Shown: positions 43,024-51,545, counted from the first letter of the stretch. The stretch: 64,000 bases of DNA from Streptomyces collinus Tu 365 (GCF_000444875.1 NC_021985.1:1302001-1366000), one strand, 5' to 3'. Program-made: numbers and translations. The notes: generated from the letters alone by a model not told the origin.

Positions 43024-44322
43024 CTACTTGCCCGAGACCGTCAGGTCGCCGCGTCGGGGGGCCGCGTAGCCCTCCAGGTCGGTGCGGGTCAGGCCGGTGA
43101 GGCGGGCGACCTCGGCGATGTCGAGGGCGCCGCAGTCCAGGCCGCGCAGCAGGTAGCCGCTGAGGGCCTTGGCGGTGGCGGGCTCGTCCATGACGTCGCC
43201 GCCGGTGCGGTTGGCGTAGCGGGCGAGCCGGGCCGCGGCCTGCTCGAAGCCCTCGCGGTAGAAGGCGAAGACGGCGGCGTAGCGGGTGGGGAGGTGGCCG
43301 GGGTGCATGTCCCAGCCCTGGTAGTAGGCGCGGGCCAGGGCGCGGCGGGTGAGGCCGTGGTGCAGCCGCCAGGCGTCGTGGACCTTGGCGGTCGGGCCGA
43401 CCGGCAGGACGTTGGTCGAGCCGTCCGAGACGCGGACGCCGGTGCCCGCCGCGGCGACCTGCATGACGGCCTTGGCGTGGTCCGCGGCAGGGTGGTCGCC
43501 TGCCTGGTAGGCGGCGGAGACGCCGAGGCAGGCGCTGTAGTCGAAGGTGCCGTAGTGGAGGCCGGTGGCACGCCCTTCGGCGGCCTGGATCATACGGGCG
43601 ACGGTGGCGGTGCCGTCGGTGGCCAGGATGGACTGACTGGTCTCGATCTGGATCTCGAAGCCCAGCCGGCCCGGCTCCAGACCGTGGACCTTCTCGAACG
43701 CCTCCAGCAGCCGCGCGAACGCCGTGACCTGTTCGGCGTACGTCACCTTCGGCAGGGTCAGTACGAGGCCGTCGGGCAGGCCGCCCGCCTCGATCAGGCC
43801 GGTGAGGAAGACGTCGAGGGTGCGGATGCCCCGGTCGCGGACCGCCGCCTCCATGCACTTCATCCGGATGCCCATGTAGGGGGCGGCGGTCCCGACCCGG
43901 TACGCCTCGGCGATCAGCCGGGCCGCCCGTGCGGCCGCCTCGTCCTCCTCGGCGTCCGGGCGGGGGCCGTAGCCGTCCTCGAAGTCGACGCGCAGGTCCT
44001 CGATCGGCTCGCGCTCCAGCTTGGCGCGGACGCGGGAGTGGACGGGCTCGGCGAGTTCGTCGGAGAGGCCGAGGACGGCCGCGAACGCGGCAGCGTCCGG
44101 GGCGTGTTCGTCGAGGGCCGCGAGCGCCCGGTCGCCCCAGGTCCGGATGGTGTCGGCGGCGAAGGCGTCGCCGGGGACGTACACGGTGTGGACGGGCTGG
44201 CGGGAGCCGGGGTCTCCGGGGTAGCGGCGCTCCAGTTCCGCGTCGACCGGCGCGAGGGAGGCGCTGATCTCCTCGCTGACGGCGCCCGCGAGGCTCGTCG
44301 CCACCTTCTCCTGCTGACCCAT
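43024..44322 (-). CDS. DUF6986 (HpcH/HpaI aldolase/citrate lyase-like) protein
   Basis: A 432-residue protein of the citrate-lyase/HpcH-like TIM-barrel superfamily. It shows DLRVDFEDGYGPRPDAEEDEAA (acidic loop), MGIRMKCMEAAVRDRGIRTLDVF, the strand GLVLTLPKVTYAEQV, LGFEIQIETSQSIL (metal Glu), and GLHYGTFDYSACLGVSAAYQAGDHP. Such enzymes form or cleave C-C bonds of acyl-CoA or pyruvate adducts. The actual reaction is unknown, though in the genus it is sometimes linked to purine/glyoxylate metabolism. GGAGGG precedes ATG 44322. An IclR-type palindrome lies 17 bp upstream. Confidence 0.85.
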   Translation of the reverse strand: MGQQEKVATSLAGAVSEEISASLAPVDAELERRYPGDPGSRQPVHTVYVPGDAFAADTIRTWGDRALAALDEHAPDAAAFAAVLGLSDELAEPVHSRVRAKLEREPIEDLRVDFEDGYGPRPDAEEDEAAARAARLIAEAYRVGTAAPYMGIRMKCMEAAVRDRGIRTLDVFLTGLIEAGGLPDGLVLTLPKVTYAEQVTAFARLLEAFEKVHGLEPGRLGFEIQIETSQSILATDGTATVARMIQAAEGRATGLHYGTFDYSACLGVSAAYQAGDHPAADHAKAVMQVAAAGTGVRVSDGSTNVLPVGPTAKVHDAWRLHHGLTRRALARAYYQGWDMHPGHLPTRYAAVFAFYREGFEQAAARLARYANRTGGDVMDEPATAKALSGYLLRGLDCGALDIAEVARLTGLTRTDLEGYAAPRRGDLTVSGK

Positions 44323-44339
44323 TCCACACCCTCCACGTT

Positions 44340-44354
44340 TTCCGCTGTACGGAA
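44340..44354. promoter_or_regulatory. IclR-like operator palindrome
   Basis: TTCCG-CTGTA-CGGAA, a perfect inverted repeat with 5-bp arms and 5-bp spacer, 17 bp before the DUF6986 start codon. A related half-site, ATCCGTAGAAT, follows about 10 bp further out. The TTCCG/CGGAA pattern is typical of IclR-family operators, but no IclR gene lies in this window. Confidence 0.5.
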
Positions 44355-44452
44355 TCAACAATCCGTAGAATGAAGTTATCCGGGGTGGTTCCCGCCGGTC
44401 AACACCCTCAGGAGCGCCGGGGAGGACCGGCCGGGACGTCTCCAGGATGCAC

Positions 44453-44489
44453 CGAGGCCCCTGTGACCGCGCCGGTCACAGGGGCCTCG
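44453..44489 (-). terminator. Strong hairpin terminator of the etfBA operon
   Basis: Perfect 16-bp arms, CGAGGCCCCTGTGACC (44453-44468) and GGTCACAGGGGCCTCG (44474-44489), around a 5-nt loop, GCGCC. It starts 18 bp past the etfA stop codon. It could also stop transcription from the left. Confidence 0.85.
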
Positions 44490-44507
44490 TACCGCTCAGG
44501 AGGAGGA

Positions 44508-45470
44508 TCAGCCCTTGCGGGACTTGATCTCCTCGGTCAGCTGCGGGACGACGTCGAAGAGGTCGCCGACCACGCCGTAGTCGACCAGGTCGAAGATCGG
44601 GGCCTCGGCGTCCTTGTTGACGGCCACGATCGTCTTCGAGGTCTGCATGCCGGCGCGGTGCTGGATCGCGCCGGAGATGCCGTTGGCGATGTACAGCTGC
44701 GGCGAGACCGACTTGCCGGTCTGGCCGACCTGGTTGGTGTGCGGGTACCAGCCGGCGTCGACGGCGGCACGCGAGGCGCCGACGGCCGCGCCGAGGGAGT
44801 CGGCGAGCGCCTCGATGATCGAGAAGTTCTCGGCACCGTTGACGCCACGGCCACCGGAGACGACGATCGCGGCCTCGGTCAGCTCCGGGCGGCCCGTCGA
44901 CTCGCGCGGGGTGCGGCCGGTGACCTTGGTGCCGGTCGCCTTGTCCGAGAAGGACACGGACAGGGCCTCGACCGCGCCGGCGGCCGGGGCGGCCTCGACG
45001 GCGGCCGAGTTCGGCTTGACCGTGATGACCGGGGTGCCCTTGATGACACGGGACTTGGTGGTGAAGGACGCGGCGAACACCGACTGGGTGGCCACCGGAC
45101 TCTCGTCACCGGCCTCCAGGTCGACGGCGTCGGTGATGATGCCGGAGCCGATGCGCAGCGCCAGACGGGCGGCGACCTCCTTGCCCTCGGCGGAGGACGG
45201 GACCAGCACGGCGGCCGGGGAGACGGCCTCGTAGGCGGCCTGCAGCGCGTCCACCTTCGGCACGACCAGGTAGTCGGCGTACTCGGACGCGTCGTGGGTG
45301 AGGACCTTGACCGCGCCGTGCTCGCCGAGCACGGCGGCGGTGTCGGCGGCGCCGTTGCCGAGGGCGACGGCGACGGGCTCGCCGATGCGGCGGGCCAGGG
45401 TCAGCAGCTCCAGGGTGGGCTTGCGGACGGCGCCGTCCACGTGGTCGACGTAGACGAGGACTTCAGCCAT
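44508..45470 (-). CDS. etfA: Electron transfer flavoprotein alpha subunit
   Basis: A 320-residue ETF alpha subunit. With EtfB and FAD it carries electrons from acyl-CoA and other dehydrogenases to the quinone pool via ETF dehydrogenase. The N-terminal half is the alpha/beta fold (MAEVLVYVDHVDG). The C-terminal FAD domain shows VSGGRGVNGAENF, then HTNQVGQTGKSVSPQLYIA, ISGAIQHRAGM and the signature NKDAEAPIFDLVDYGVVGD. It is 54 bp downstream of etfB in the usual order and is followed by a strong terminator. Confidence 0.97.
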   Translation of the reverse strand: MAEVLVYVDHVDGAVRKPTLELLTLARRIGEPVAVALGNGAADTAAVLGEHGAVKVLTHDASEYADYLVVPKVDALQAAYEAVSPAAVLVPSSAEGKEVAARLALRIGSGIITDAVDLEAGDESPVATQSVFAASFTTKSRVIKGTPVITVKPNSAAVEAAPAAGAVEALSVSFSDKATGTKVTGRTPRESTGRPELTEAAIVVSGGRGVNGAENFSIIEALADSLGAAVGASRAAVDAGWYPHTNQVGQTGKSVSPQLYIANGISGAIQHRAGMQTSKTIVAVNKDAEAPIFDLVDYGVVGDLFDVVPQLTEEIKSRKG

Positions 45471-45524
45471 GGGATTTGCTCTCCTGCGTAACGAAGTTGA
45501 GGGGCGGTCAGCGGGAACGGGCCC

Positions 45525-46310
45525 TTAGATGAACTTCTGGCCCGCGAGGAACTCAGCGAGCTGCTTGCCGCCCTCGCCCTCGTCCTTGACGATGGTGCCG
45601 GCCGTGCGGGCCGGACGCTCGTTCGCGGCCTCGACCTTGGTGAACGCACCGTCGAGACCGACCTCCTCGGCCTCGATGTCCAGGTCGGACAGGTCCCAGG
45701 ACTCCACCGGCTTCTTCTTGGCCGCCATGATGCCCTTGAAGGACGGGTAGCGGGCCTCGCCCGACTGGTCCGTCACGGAGACGAGGGCCGGGAGCTGCGC
45801 CTCGAGCTGCTCCGAGGCGGCGTCGCCGTCGCGGCGGCCCTTGACCGTGCCGTCCTCGACGGAGACCTCGGAGAGCAGGGTCACCTGCGGGACGCCCAGA
45901 CGCTCGGCGACCAGCGCCGGGACGACGCCCATGGTGCCGTCGGTGGAGGCCATGCCGGAGACGACCAGGTCGAAGCCGGCCTTCTCGATGGCCTTGGCCA
46001 GCACCAGGGAGGTGCCGATGGCGTCGGTACCGTGCAGGTCGTCGTCCTCGACGTGGATGGCCTTGTGGGCACCCATGGACAGCGCCTTGCGCAGCGCGTC
46101 CTTGGCGTCCTCGGGGCCGATGGTCAGCACGGTGACCTCGGCGTCGTCCGCCTCCTCCGCGATCTGCAGCGCCTGCTCGACCGCGTACTCGTCCAGTTCG
46201 GAGAGCAGACCGTCCACGTCGTCGCGGTCGACGGTCAGGTCATCGGCGAAGTGCCGGTCGCCAGTGGCGTCGGGCACGTACTTCACAGTGACAACGATCC
46301 TCAAGCTCAC
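45525..46310 (-). CDS. etfB: Electron transfer flavoprotein beta subunit
   Basis: A 261-residue ETF beta subunit. Features are MSLRIVVTVKYVPDATGDRHF, NEYAVEQAL-like DEYAVEQALQIAEEA, LTIGPEDAKDALRKALSMGAHKAIHV, the AMP-binding stretch SGMASTDGTMGVVPALVAERLGVP, and MAAKKKP, the recognition-loop region. It is first in the etfBA operon. Upstream, on its own strand, an AT-rich island with a TACT-CGTC-AGTA inverted repeat is the likely promoter/operator. Confidence 0.97.
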   Translation of the reverse strand: MSLRIVVTVKYVPDATGDRHFADDLTVDRDDVDGLLSELDEYAVEQALQIAEEADDAEVTVLTIGPEDAKDALRKALSMGAHKAIHVEDDDLHGTDAIGTSLVLAKAIEKAGFDLVVSGMASTDGTMGVVPALVAERLGVPQVTLLSEVSVEDGTVKGRRDGDAASEQLEAQLPALVSVTDQSGEARYPSFKGIMAAKKKPVESWDLSDLDIEAEEVGLDGAFTKVEAANERPARTAGTIVKDEGEGGKQLAEFLAGQKFI

Positions 46311-46418
46311 GCCGGCTCTCCTACTGCATCGTCATTTCCGGGCTGCCTCTTGCAGGCAGCATAGGCGCCTGAAGCGGCCGATCCCGGTCGGGGCGTCCGC
46401 GCGCTCCGACCGAAATAT

Positions 46419-46430
46419 TACTCGTCAGTA
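46419..46430. promoter_or_regulatory. Inverted repeat in the etfB promoter region
   Basis: TACT-CGTC-AGTA, about 110 bp upstream of the etfB start, in the only AT-rich stretch of this intergenic region (ATATTACTCGTCAGTACACC). Its form, 4-bp arms around 4 bp, suits a TetR-type lipid-metabolism regulator, but no regulator gene is adjacent and the assignment is a guess. Confidence 0.35.
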
Positions 46431-46528
46431 CACCCAGTTCATGCCCGCTAAGCAAGCGCTTTGAACTGTGACCTTCGCAACGCAGCGTAACCGGAATCGG
46501 ACGACTTCGCAGGTGGGAGGGGGCGTGA

Positions 46529-47038
46529 TCAATCCCGCAGGCCGTTGAACCGGCCCTGGTGGTAGAGGAGGGGCCGCCCGGGGCCCGTGGAGTCGCCGAG
46601 CACCACCTGCGCGAGCACGATGCGGTGGTCACCGGCCGGGACGCGGCCGGTGATCCGGCAGACCAGCCAGGCCTGCACGTCGTCCAGGACGGGTACGCCG
46701 TTCGGGCCCTCGCGCCAGGCGGTGGGAGCGCCGAAGCGGTCGGCGCCGCTGCGGGCGAAGGTGGCGGCCAGGTCGCTCTGGTGCTCGCCGAGTATGTGGA
46801 TGCCGACGTGTTCGGTCTCGGCCACGGTGGGCCAGCTGGACGCCCCGGCGCCGATGCCGAACGAGACGATCGGGGGCTCGGCCGACACGGAGGTCAGCGA
46901 GGTGGCGGTGAACCCGACCGGGCCCCGGACGCCGGCCGCGGTGATCACGGCGACGCCGGCGGCGTGCCGGCGGAAGGTGGCGCGCAGGAGGTCGGGGGAG
47001 GCGAGCTGGTAGGTGCCGAGATCGGGTGTGGCCGTCAT
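46529..47038 (-). CDS. Flavin reductase-family protein
   Basis: A 169-residue split-barrel FMN-binding protein of the HpaC type. Typical stretches are LLRATFRRHAAGVAVITAAGVRGPVGFTATSLTSVSAEPPIVSFGIG, HVGIHILGEHQSDLAATFA and the conserved GDHRIVLAQVVLGD. It probably supplies reduced flavin to a monooxygenase, or acts as a general oxidoreductase; no monooxygenase is adjacent. ATG 47038 has AAGGAC at a good distance; an ATG 48 nt earlier is not supported. Confidence 0.9.
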   Translation of the reverse strand: MTATPDLGTYQLASPDLLRATFRRHAAGVAVITAAGVRGPVGFTATSLTSVSAEPPIVSFGIGAGASSWPTVAETEHVGIHILGEHQSDLAATFARSGADRFGAPTAWREGPNGVPVLDDVQAWLVCRITGRVPAGDHRIVLAQVVLGDSTGPGRPLLYHQGRFNGLRD

Positions 47039-47246
47039 GGAGTTGTCCTTCTGCGAGGGGCGGGGCACGGGTCCGTGACTGCTCAACAGCCCGGACAGCG
47101 CGCGCTCGCGGTGCGGGCCAGGTCGACGTGGACCCGCCCGAAGAGAAGGAGTTCGGTCGGCATACGGTCAGGCTGACGATAGCGGGCACGTACAGTCAAG
47201 TTCGTTCCGGTATCTGGGAGATGCCTCACCGTGCTTCCGTGCGTAC

Positions 47247-47618
47247 TCACAACGCCTCGCCCAGGGCCGCGATGACGTCGGCCCTGCGGGGCTGACCGGT
47301 GGCGCGCCGGACCTCCGTGCCGTCCGCGTCCAGGACCAGCACGGTGGGCGTCCTGAGGATGCCCAGCGCGCGCACGAGGTCCAGCCGGGCCTCGGCGTCG
47401 ATCTCGACGTGGACCACGCCCGGGACCATCGCGGCGACCTCGCCGAGGACACGCCGGGTGGCTCTGCAGGGCGCGCAGAAGGCACTGGAGAACTGCACGA
47501 GCGTGGCCCGCTCCCCCGGTTCACCGCCCAGCTCGGCCGCCCCGAGCCGTTTGCCGTCGTCCCGCCCGCGCACCCGCGCGCTCCTTCCGTCGCCCTCGTC
47601 CTGATCACAAGCATGCAT
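47247..47618 (-). CDS. Thioredoxin-family protein
   Basis: A 123-residue thioredoxin-fold protein. The active site is C48-A-P-C51 in LVQFSSAFCAPCRATRRVLGEVA, which differs from the CGPC of general thioredoxins. The cis-proline strand is ILRTPTVLVLDADGTEV. The first 35 residues are polar and probably flexible. It could reduce disulfides or help copper/iron-sulfur maturation; the partner is unknown. ATG 47618 is the first good start of the conserved frame; a purine-rich GGGGAAGGGAA lies further upstream. Confidence 0.85.
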   Translation of the reverse strand: MHACDQDEGDGRSARVRGRDDGKRLGAAELGGEPGERATLVQFSSAFCAPCRATRRVLGEVAAMVPGVVHVEIDAEARLDLVRALGILRTPTVLVLDADGTEVRRATGQPRRADVIAALGEAL

Positions 47619-47772
47619 CGGCGTGCGGGGATTCCCTTCCCCGGTGTCCGGCAGGGGGACGCCCGGCGTACGGCGACGCCGCCTGTGACGTGACGAGAAT
47701 CTCGCCGCCGCGAGGCACGAGGACTGGCTCCTTGTCCGTTCTTCGGGCACGATCTGCGAGACGCCGTTTACC

Positions 47773-47784
47773 TACGGCTGCGTA
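47773..47784. promoter_or_regulatory. Inverted repeat upstream of plsC
   Basis: TACG-GCTG-CGTA, centred about 63 bp before the plsC start, inside TTACCTACGGCTGCGTAACT. The extended sequence has further near-symmetry. By position it is a candidate binding site for a lipid-metabolism repressor. Confidence 0.35.
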
Positions 47785-47841
47785 ACTTGGCCGCCGGGAC
47801 CCCCTCTTTCCCGAGCAGAGCAGGAAGGGTCACCCCCACCC

Positions 47842-48570
47842 ATGGCAGAGCTGGTCTACCGTCCCGTCATCGGTCTCGCCAGGACGATGTTCAAGGTCTG
47901 GGACCTGAAGATCGACTGCCAGGGCTCGGAGAACATCCCGCGCTCGGGCGGTGCGGTGCTGGTGAGCAATCACATCAGCTACCTGGACTTCATCTTCAGC
48001 GGCCTGGCGGCCCTGCCGCAGAAGCGCCTGGTGCGCTTCATGGCGAAGGAGTCCGTCTTCCGGCACAAGGTCTCCGGTCCGCTGATGCGGGGCATGAAGC
48101 ACATCCCGGTGGACCGCACGCAGGGCGAGGCCGCCTACGCGCACGCCCTGGACTCGCTGCGCTCGGGTGAGATCATCGGTGTGTTCCCCGAGGCCACGAT
48201 CTCGCAGTCCTTCACCCTCAAGAGCTTCAAGTCGGGCGCGGCCCGGCTCGCCCAGGAGGCGGGCGTGCCGCTCGTCCCGATGGCGGTCTGGGGCACCCAG
48301 CGGCTGTGGACCAAGGGCCGGCCCCGCAACTTCCGGCGCAGCCACACCCCCATCACGATCCGGGTCGGCGAGCCGGTCGAGGCCCCGCGCGACCAGTACG
48401 CGGGGGCCATCACCCGGCGTCTGCGCGAGCGGGTCCAGGAGATGCTGGAGGCCGCCCAGCGCGCCTACCCCTCCCGCCCGAAGGGGGCGGAGGAGACCTG
48501 GTGGCTCCCGGCCCACCTCGGCGGCACGGCCCCCACGGTGGAGCAGCTGCGCGCGGCCGAGGCGCACTGA
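47842..48570 (+). CDS. plsC: 1-acyl-glycerol-3-phosphate acyltransferase family protein
   Basis: A 242-residue PlsC-type acyltransferase that would acylate lysophosphatidic acid or a similar acceptor at the membrane. The catalytic H-x4-D is H44-D49 in VSNHISYLDF, the glycerophosphate motif GVFPEATIS is at about 112-120, and VPLVPMAVWGTQRLW follows. There is no obvious transmembrane span, so it is a peripheral enzyme. The C-terminal 30 residues (ETWWLPAHLGGTAP) are an actinobacterial extension. A streptomycete has several paralogues, so the lipid class is uncertain. Confidence 0.88.
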   Translation: MAELVYRPVIGLARTMFKVWDLKIDCQGSENIPRSGGAVLVSNHISYLDFIFSGLAALPQKRLVRFMAKESVFRHKVSGPLMRGMKHIPVDRTQGEAAYAHALDSLRSGEIIGVFPEATISQSFTLKSFKSGAARLAQEAGVPLVPMAVWGTQRLWTKGRPRNFRRSHTPITIRVGEPVEAPRDQYAGAITRRLRERVQEMLEAAQRAYPSRPKGAEETWWLPAHLGGTAPTVEQLRAAEAH

Positions 48571-48767
48571 GGCGACGGCCCACGCGCAGGCCGGCTCCGA
48601 CGCACCCGGCACGCCCGGAGCCGGGCCCGTACGAGTCCGGCCCCGCACGCCCGATCCCGGACCGGAACCCGGCCGACGCACGCCAAGCCGGCCGCCGGCA
48701 GCGTCGCACTGAGGCGCCAGCCCGCACGGAGGCCGCCTTCCCCGCGTCCCGCACTCCGGAGCCAGGC
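48563..48767. repeat. Imperfect direct duplication including the plsC stop codon
   Basis: Bases 48563-48626, which contain the plsC stop codon, recur in altered form at 48705-48767: both begin CGCACTGAGGCG, share an AGGCCG-CT core and end CGGAGCC-GGC. Copies are 142 bp apart and clearly diverged. Confidence 0.6.
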
Positions 48768-49012
48768 AGGGCGGCGCCCGGTCGGCATGACGACACCCAT
48801 GTCGGCGTCGCCGCGGCCGGGTCGCGGGACAGCAGCGCGCCCAGGCCGACTCGGCCAGGTCAGCCGGCCGCCCGACGCGCGAGCCGGGGCCCGGCCCCAC
48901 CACCGAGCCGGACCCAGTCGGCCTGAGCGGCCGGTTCGGCGCCGGGGAAGGCCTCCGATGGGCGCCGCCAGGACTCGGGACGGCTGGCCGCACCCGCACC
49001 CGCACCCGCACC
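48571..49012. other. 442-bp convergent intergenic region
   Basis: GC-rich DNA between plsC and the transglutaminase-like gene. Apart from the duplication of the plsC 3' end it contains only short CCGG-rich inverted repeats and no supported gene. Confidence 0.5.
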
Positions 49013-49606
49013 TCAGAGGGTGTCAGGGAGCGTCCGCCACAGATGCGGGCGGTCCGGGGCCGCCCGCAGGGCGGTGAGGACCGCGGGGTGCGCGGTTTCG
49101 TAGAGGACCGGGTGGTCCGTCTCGTCCGTCGCGGGGTTCGGGATCCAGGCCAGCCGCTCGCCGTCCAACGAGAACCGCGCGTCCACGCCCGGTTTGTTGC
49201 CGCGTGGGTCCTGCCGGTGCCATGCCCCGTGGAAGCGCACGGCGACCAGGCCGTGCAGGACGTGACCGCTGCCGTCGTCGTGCGTCAGCCGCTGGTAGCA
49301 CAGCGCCGTGGGGATGTCCTCGGCCCGCAGCAGGGCGGCGAGGGCGTGCGCCTTGGCGTGACAGATACCGGTGCGCCGCTCCAGGACGTCCGAGGCGCGC
49401 CAGGTGACGCGCGGGTCGCCCGAGTCGGCGGAGTGCGGAATGGTGTCCCGCACGAACTCGTACGCGGCTCGCGCATAGGCATACGAGTCCGCGACCCCCT
49501 CCGCCAGCCGGGCGGCCGTCTCCCGCACGACGGGGTGATGGTGGTCGATCACGTCGTCGGCGGCCAGATAGGCGGACAGGTCGGCTGTGTTCTGGATCAG
49601 CTGCAT
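49013..49606 (-). CDS. Transglutaminase-like cysteine protease-fold protein
   Basis: A 197-residue protein of the transglutaminase-like superfamily. The putative catalytic triad is C82 (RRTGICHAKAHALAALLRA), H118 (VLHGLVAVRF) and D133 (HRQDPRGN). It has no signal peptide, so it is cytoplasmic. Bacterial members are amidases, peptidases or transferases; the substrate is unknown. ATG 49606 is chosen because TATGCT ends 8 nt before it; an in-frame ATG 27 nt upstream would place the -10 box inside the gene. Confidence 0.88.
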   Translation of the reverse strand: MQLIQNTADLSAYLAADDVIDHHHPVVRETAARLAEGVADSYAYARAAYEFVRDTIPHSADSGDPRVTWRASDVLERRTGICHAKAHALAALLRAEDIPTALCYQRLTHDDGSGHVLHGLVAVRFHGAWHRQDPRGNKPGVDARFSLDGERLAWIPNPATDETDHPVLYETAHPAVLTALRAAPDRPHLWRTLPDTL

Positions 49607-49684
49607 GTCCGCAGAGCATAGGAACGCGGCCACCCGAGAGTCAATGATTTTTCAGGTGACCGCATACCTATGCATATCCGGGGA

Positions 49685-50755
49685 CTACCGGGCCATCTCC
49701 TCCTTGAGCGCGGCCACGAACGTGTCGACGTCCTCCTCCGTGGTGTCGTAGGAGCACATCCAGCGCACCACGCCGGCGGCCTCGTCCCAGAAGTAGAACC
49801 GGAACCGCTTCTGCAGACGCTCGCTCACGTCGTGCGGAAGCTTCGCGAAGACCCCGTTGGCCTGCACCGGGTAGAGGACCTCCACCCCGTGCACCGCGCG
49901 CACGCCCTCGGACAGCCGCTGGGCCATCTCGTTGGCGTGCCGGGCGTTGCGCAGCCACAGGTCCTTGGCGAGCAGGGCCTCCAACTGCACCGACACGAAA
50001 CGCATCTTCGAGGCGAGCTGCATCGACATCTTGCGCACGTGCTTCATCCGCCGGACGGCGTCCTGGTTGATGACCACGACGGCCTCGCCGAACAGGGCGC
50101 CGTTCTTCGTCCCGCCGAGCGAGAGGATGTCGACGCCGACCGCGTTGGTGAAGGTGCGCATGGGCACGTCCAGGGACGCGGCCGCGTTGGCTATGCGGGA
50201 GCCGTCCAGGTGCACCTTCATGCCGTGCGCGTGGGCGTGCTCGCAGATCGCGCGGATCTCCTCCGGCGTGTAGAGGGTACCCAGCTCCGTGCTCTGGGTG
50301 ATCGAGACGACCTGGGGCATGGCCCGGTGCTCGTCGTCCCAGCCCCAGGCCTGCCGGTCGATCAGCTCGGGCGTGAGCTTGCCGTCGGGCGTGGGCACGG
50401 TGAGCAGCTTCAGGCCGGCCATCCGCTCGGGCGCGCCGCCCTCGTCCACGTTGATGTGCGCGCTCTCCGCGCAGATCACCGCGCCCCAGCGGTCGGTGAC
50501 CGCCTGGAGCGCGACCACGTTCGCCCCCGTGCCGTTGAAGACCGGGAAGGCCTCGGCGGTGGAGCCGAAGTGGCTGCGGATGATCTGCTGCAGGTTGCCC
50601 GTGTAGTCGTCCTCGCCGTACGCCACCTGATGGCCGCCGTTCGCCAGGGCGATGGCGGCCAGGATCTCCGGGTGGACCCCGGCGTAGTTGTCACTGGCGA
50701 AACCGCGGATCCGCGGGTCGTGGTGACGACGCGCGTCGGTCCTGGCCGGGTTCAC
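49685..50755 (-). CDS. Low-specificity L-threonine aldolase
   Basis: A 356-residue fold-type I PLP enzyme that cleaves L-threonine or allo-threonine to glycine and acetaldehyde. The PLP lysine is K217 in LSLGGTKNGAL, the aspartate D184 is in VHLDGSRIANAA, and FASDNYAGVHPE plus the aromatic AYGEDDYTG mark the N-terminus. The GTG start shares GTGA with the stop of the SDR gene, so the two are translationally coupled. A GTG 18 nt earlier is also possible. It is the last gene of the operon with DUF6421 and the SDR gene. Confidence 0.92.
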   Translation of the reverse strand: MNPARTDARRHHDPRIRGFASDNYAGVHPEILAAIALANGGHQVAYGEDDYTGNLQQIIRSHFGSTAEAFPVFNGTGANVVALQAVTDRWGAVICAESAHINVDEGGAPERMAGLKLLTVPTPDGKLTPELIDRQAWGWDDEHRAMPQVVSITQSTELGTLYTPEEIRAICEHAHAHGMKVHLDGSRIANAAASLDVPMRTFTNAVGVDILSLGGTKNGALFGEAVVVINQDAVRRMKHVRKMSMQLASKMRFVSVQLEALLAKDLWLRNARHANEMAQRLSEGVRAVHGVEVLYPVQANGVFAKLPHDVSERLQKRFRFYFWDEAAGVVRWMCSYDTTEEDVDTFVAALKEEMAR

Positions 50756-51507
50756 GGCTTCTCGGTCAGCCACAGACGGTTCCCGTTCACTTCCGCGGCG
50801 GGCTTGCTCCAGACGCCCTCGATGGCCTCGGCCAGGTCCTTGACGTCCGTGAAGCCCGCGAACTTCGCGTTGGGGCGTTCGGCGCGCATGGCGTCGTGCA
50901 CCAGCGCCTTCACCACCAGGATCGTAGCCGCGGAGGTCAGCTCCTCGGCGCCTCCCGCCTTGCGGAAGAAGTCCGCCATGGCCAGCGTCCACGCCTCGGC
51001 GGCCGCCTTGGCCGCGGAGTACGCGGCGTTCCCGGCGGTGGGCCTGGAGGCACCGGACGCGCTGATGAGGACGTAGCGGCCCCGGTCGCTGCGCTGGAGC
51101 GCCTCGTGGAAGGCGAGCGAGGTGTGCTGCACGGTCTTCACCAGCAGCATCTCCAGGAAGTCCCAGTCGTCGAGGCTGGTCTTCGTGAAGGTCTCGCTGC
51201 CGCGCCAGCCGCCGACGAGGTGCACCAGGCCGTCGACGCGGCCGAAGTCCTTCTCGATGTGCGTGGCCCAGTCGCGGGTGGACTGCAGGTCGAGCAGGTC
51301 CACCGTGTCACCGGTGACGGTGGCGCCGCCGGCGGCGTACCGGGCGGCGTCCACCGCCTCCGAGAGCCGCTGCGGGTCGTTGTCCGCCCCGACCACGGTC
51401 GCGCCGGCCTCGGCCAGGCGCAGCAGTGCCGCGCGGCCGGCGGGTCCGCCCGCGCCGGCCACCGCGATCACCGCACCACTGAGAGCCCCGTTCGCCCCGT
51501 TCCCCAT
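50752..51507 (-). CDS. Short-chain dehydrogenase/reductase
   Basis: A 251-residue SDR with a slightly atypical cofactor site, VIAVAGAGGPAGRAALLRLAEAG in place of TGxxxGxG. It has VDGLVHLVGGWRG (NAG-like region) and the catalytic SASGASRPTAGNAAYSAAKAAAEAW (Ser, Tyr-x3-Lys). The substrate is unknown. ATG 51507 is chosen for AGAGGGGAAG just upstream; an in-frame GTG at 51549 overlaps the DUF6421 stop by 4 bp and is also possible. It is the middle gene of the three-gene operon. Confidence 0.88.
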   Translation of the reverse strand: MGNGANGALSGAVIAVAGAGGPAGRAALLRLAEAGATVVGADNDPQRLSEAVDAARYAAGGATVTGDTVDLLDLQSTRDWATHIEKDFGRVDGLVHLVGGWRGSETFTKTSLDDWDFLEMLLVKTVQHTSLAFHEALQRSDRGRYVLISASGASRPTAGNAAYSAAKAAAEAWTLAMADFFRKAGGAEELTSAATILVVKALVHDAMRAERPNAKFAGFTDVKDLAEAIEGVWSKPAAEVNGNRLWLTEKP

Positions 51508-51545
51508 GGTCTTCCCCTCTGCAGCAGTGTTCTGTACGCGGTCGC

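Noticed and set aside
43997..44370. SigR-type GGAAT-N19-GTT on the plus strand upstream of DUF6986
   Set aside because: It points away from the gene and the spacing is one base too long.
47619..47841. SigR-type promoter (GGAAT-N18-GTT) before thioredoxin or plsC
   Set aside because: GGGAA and GTT elements occur but not at the required spacing in either direction.
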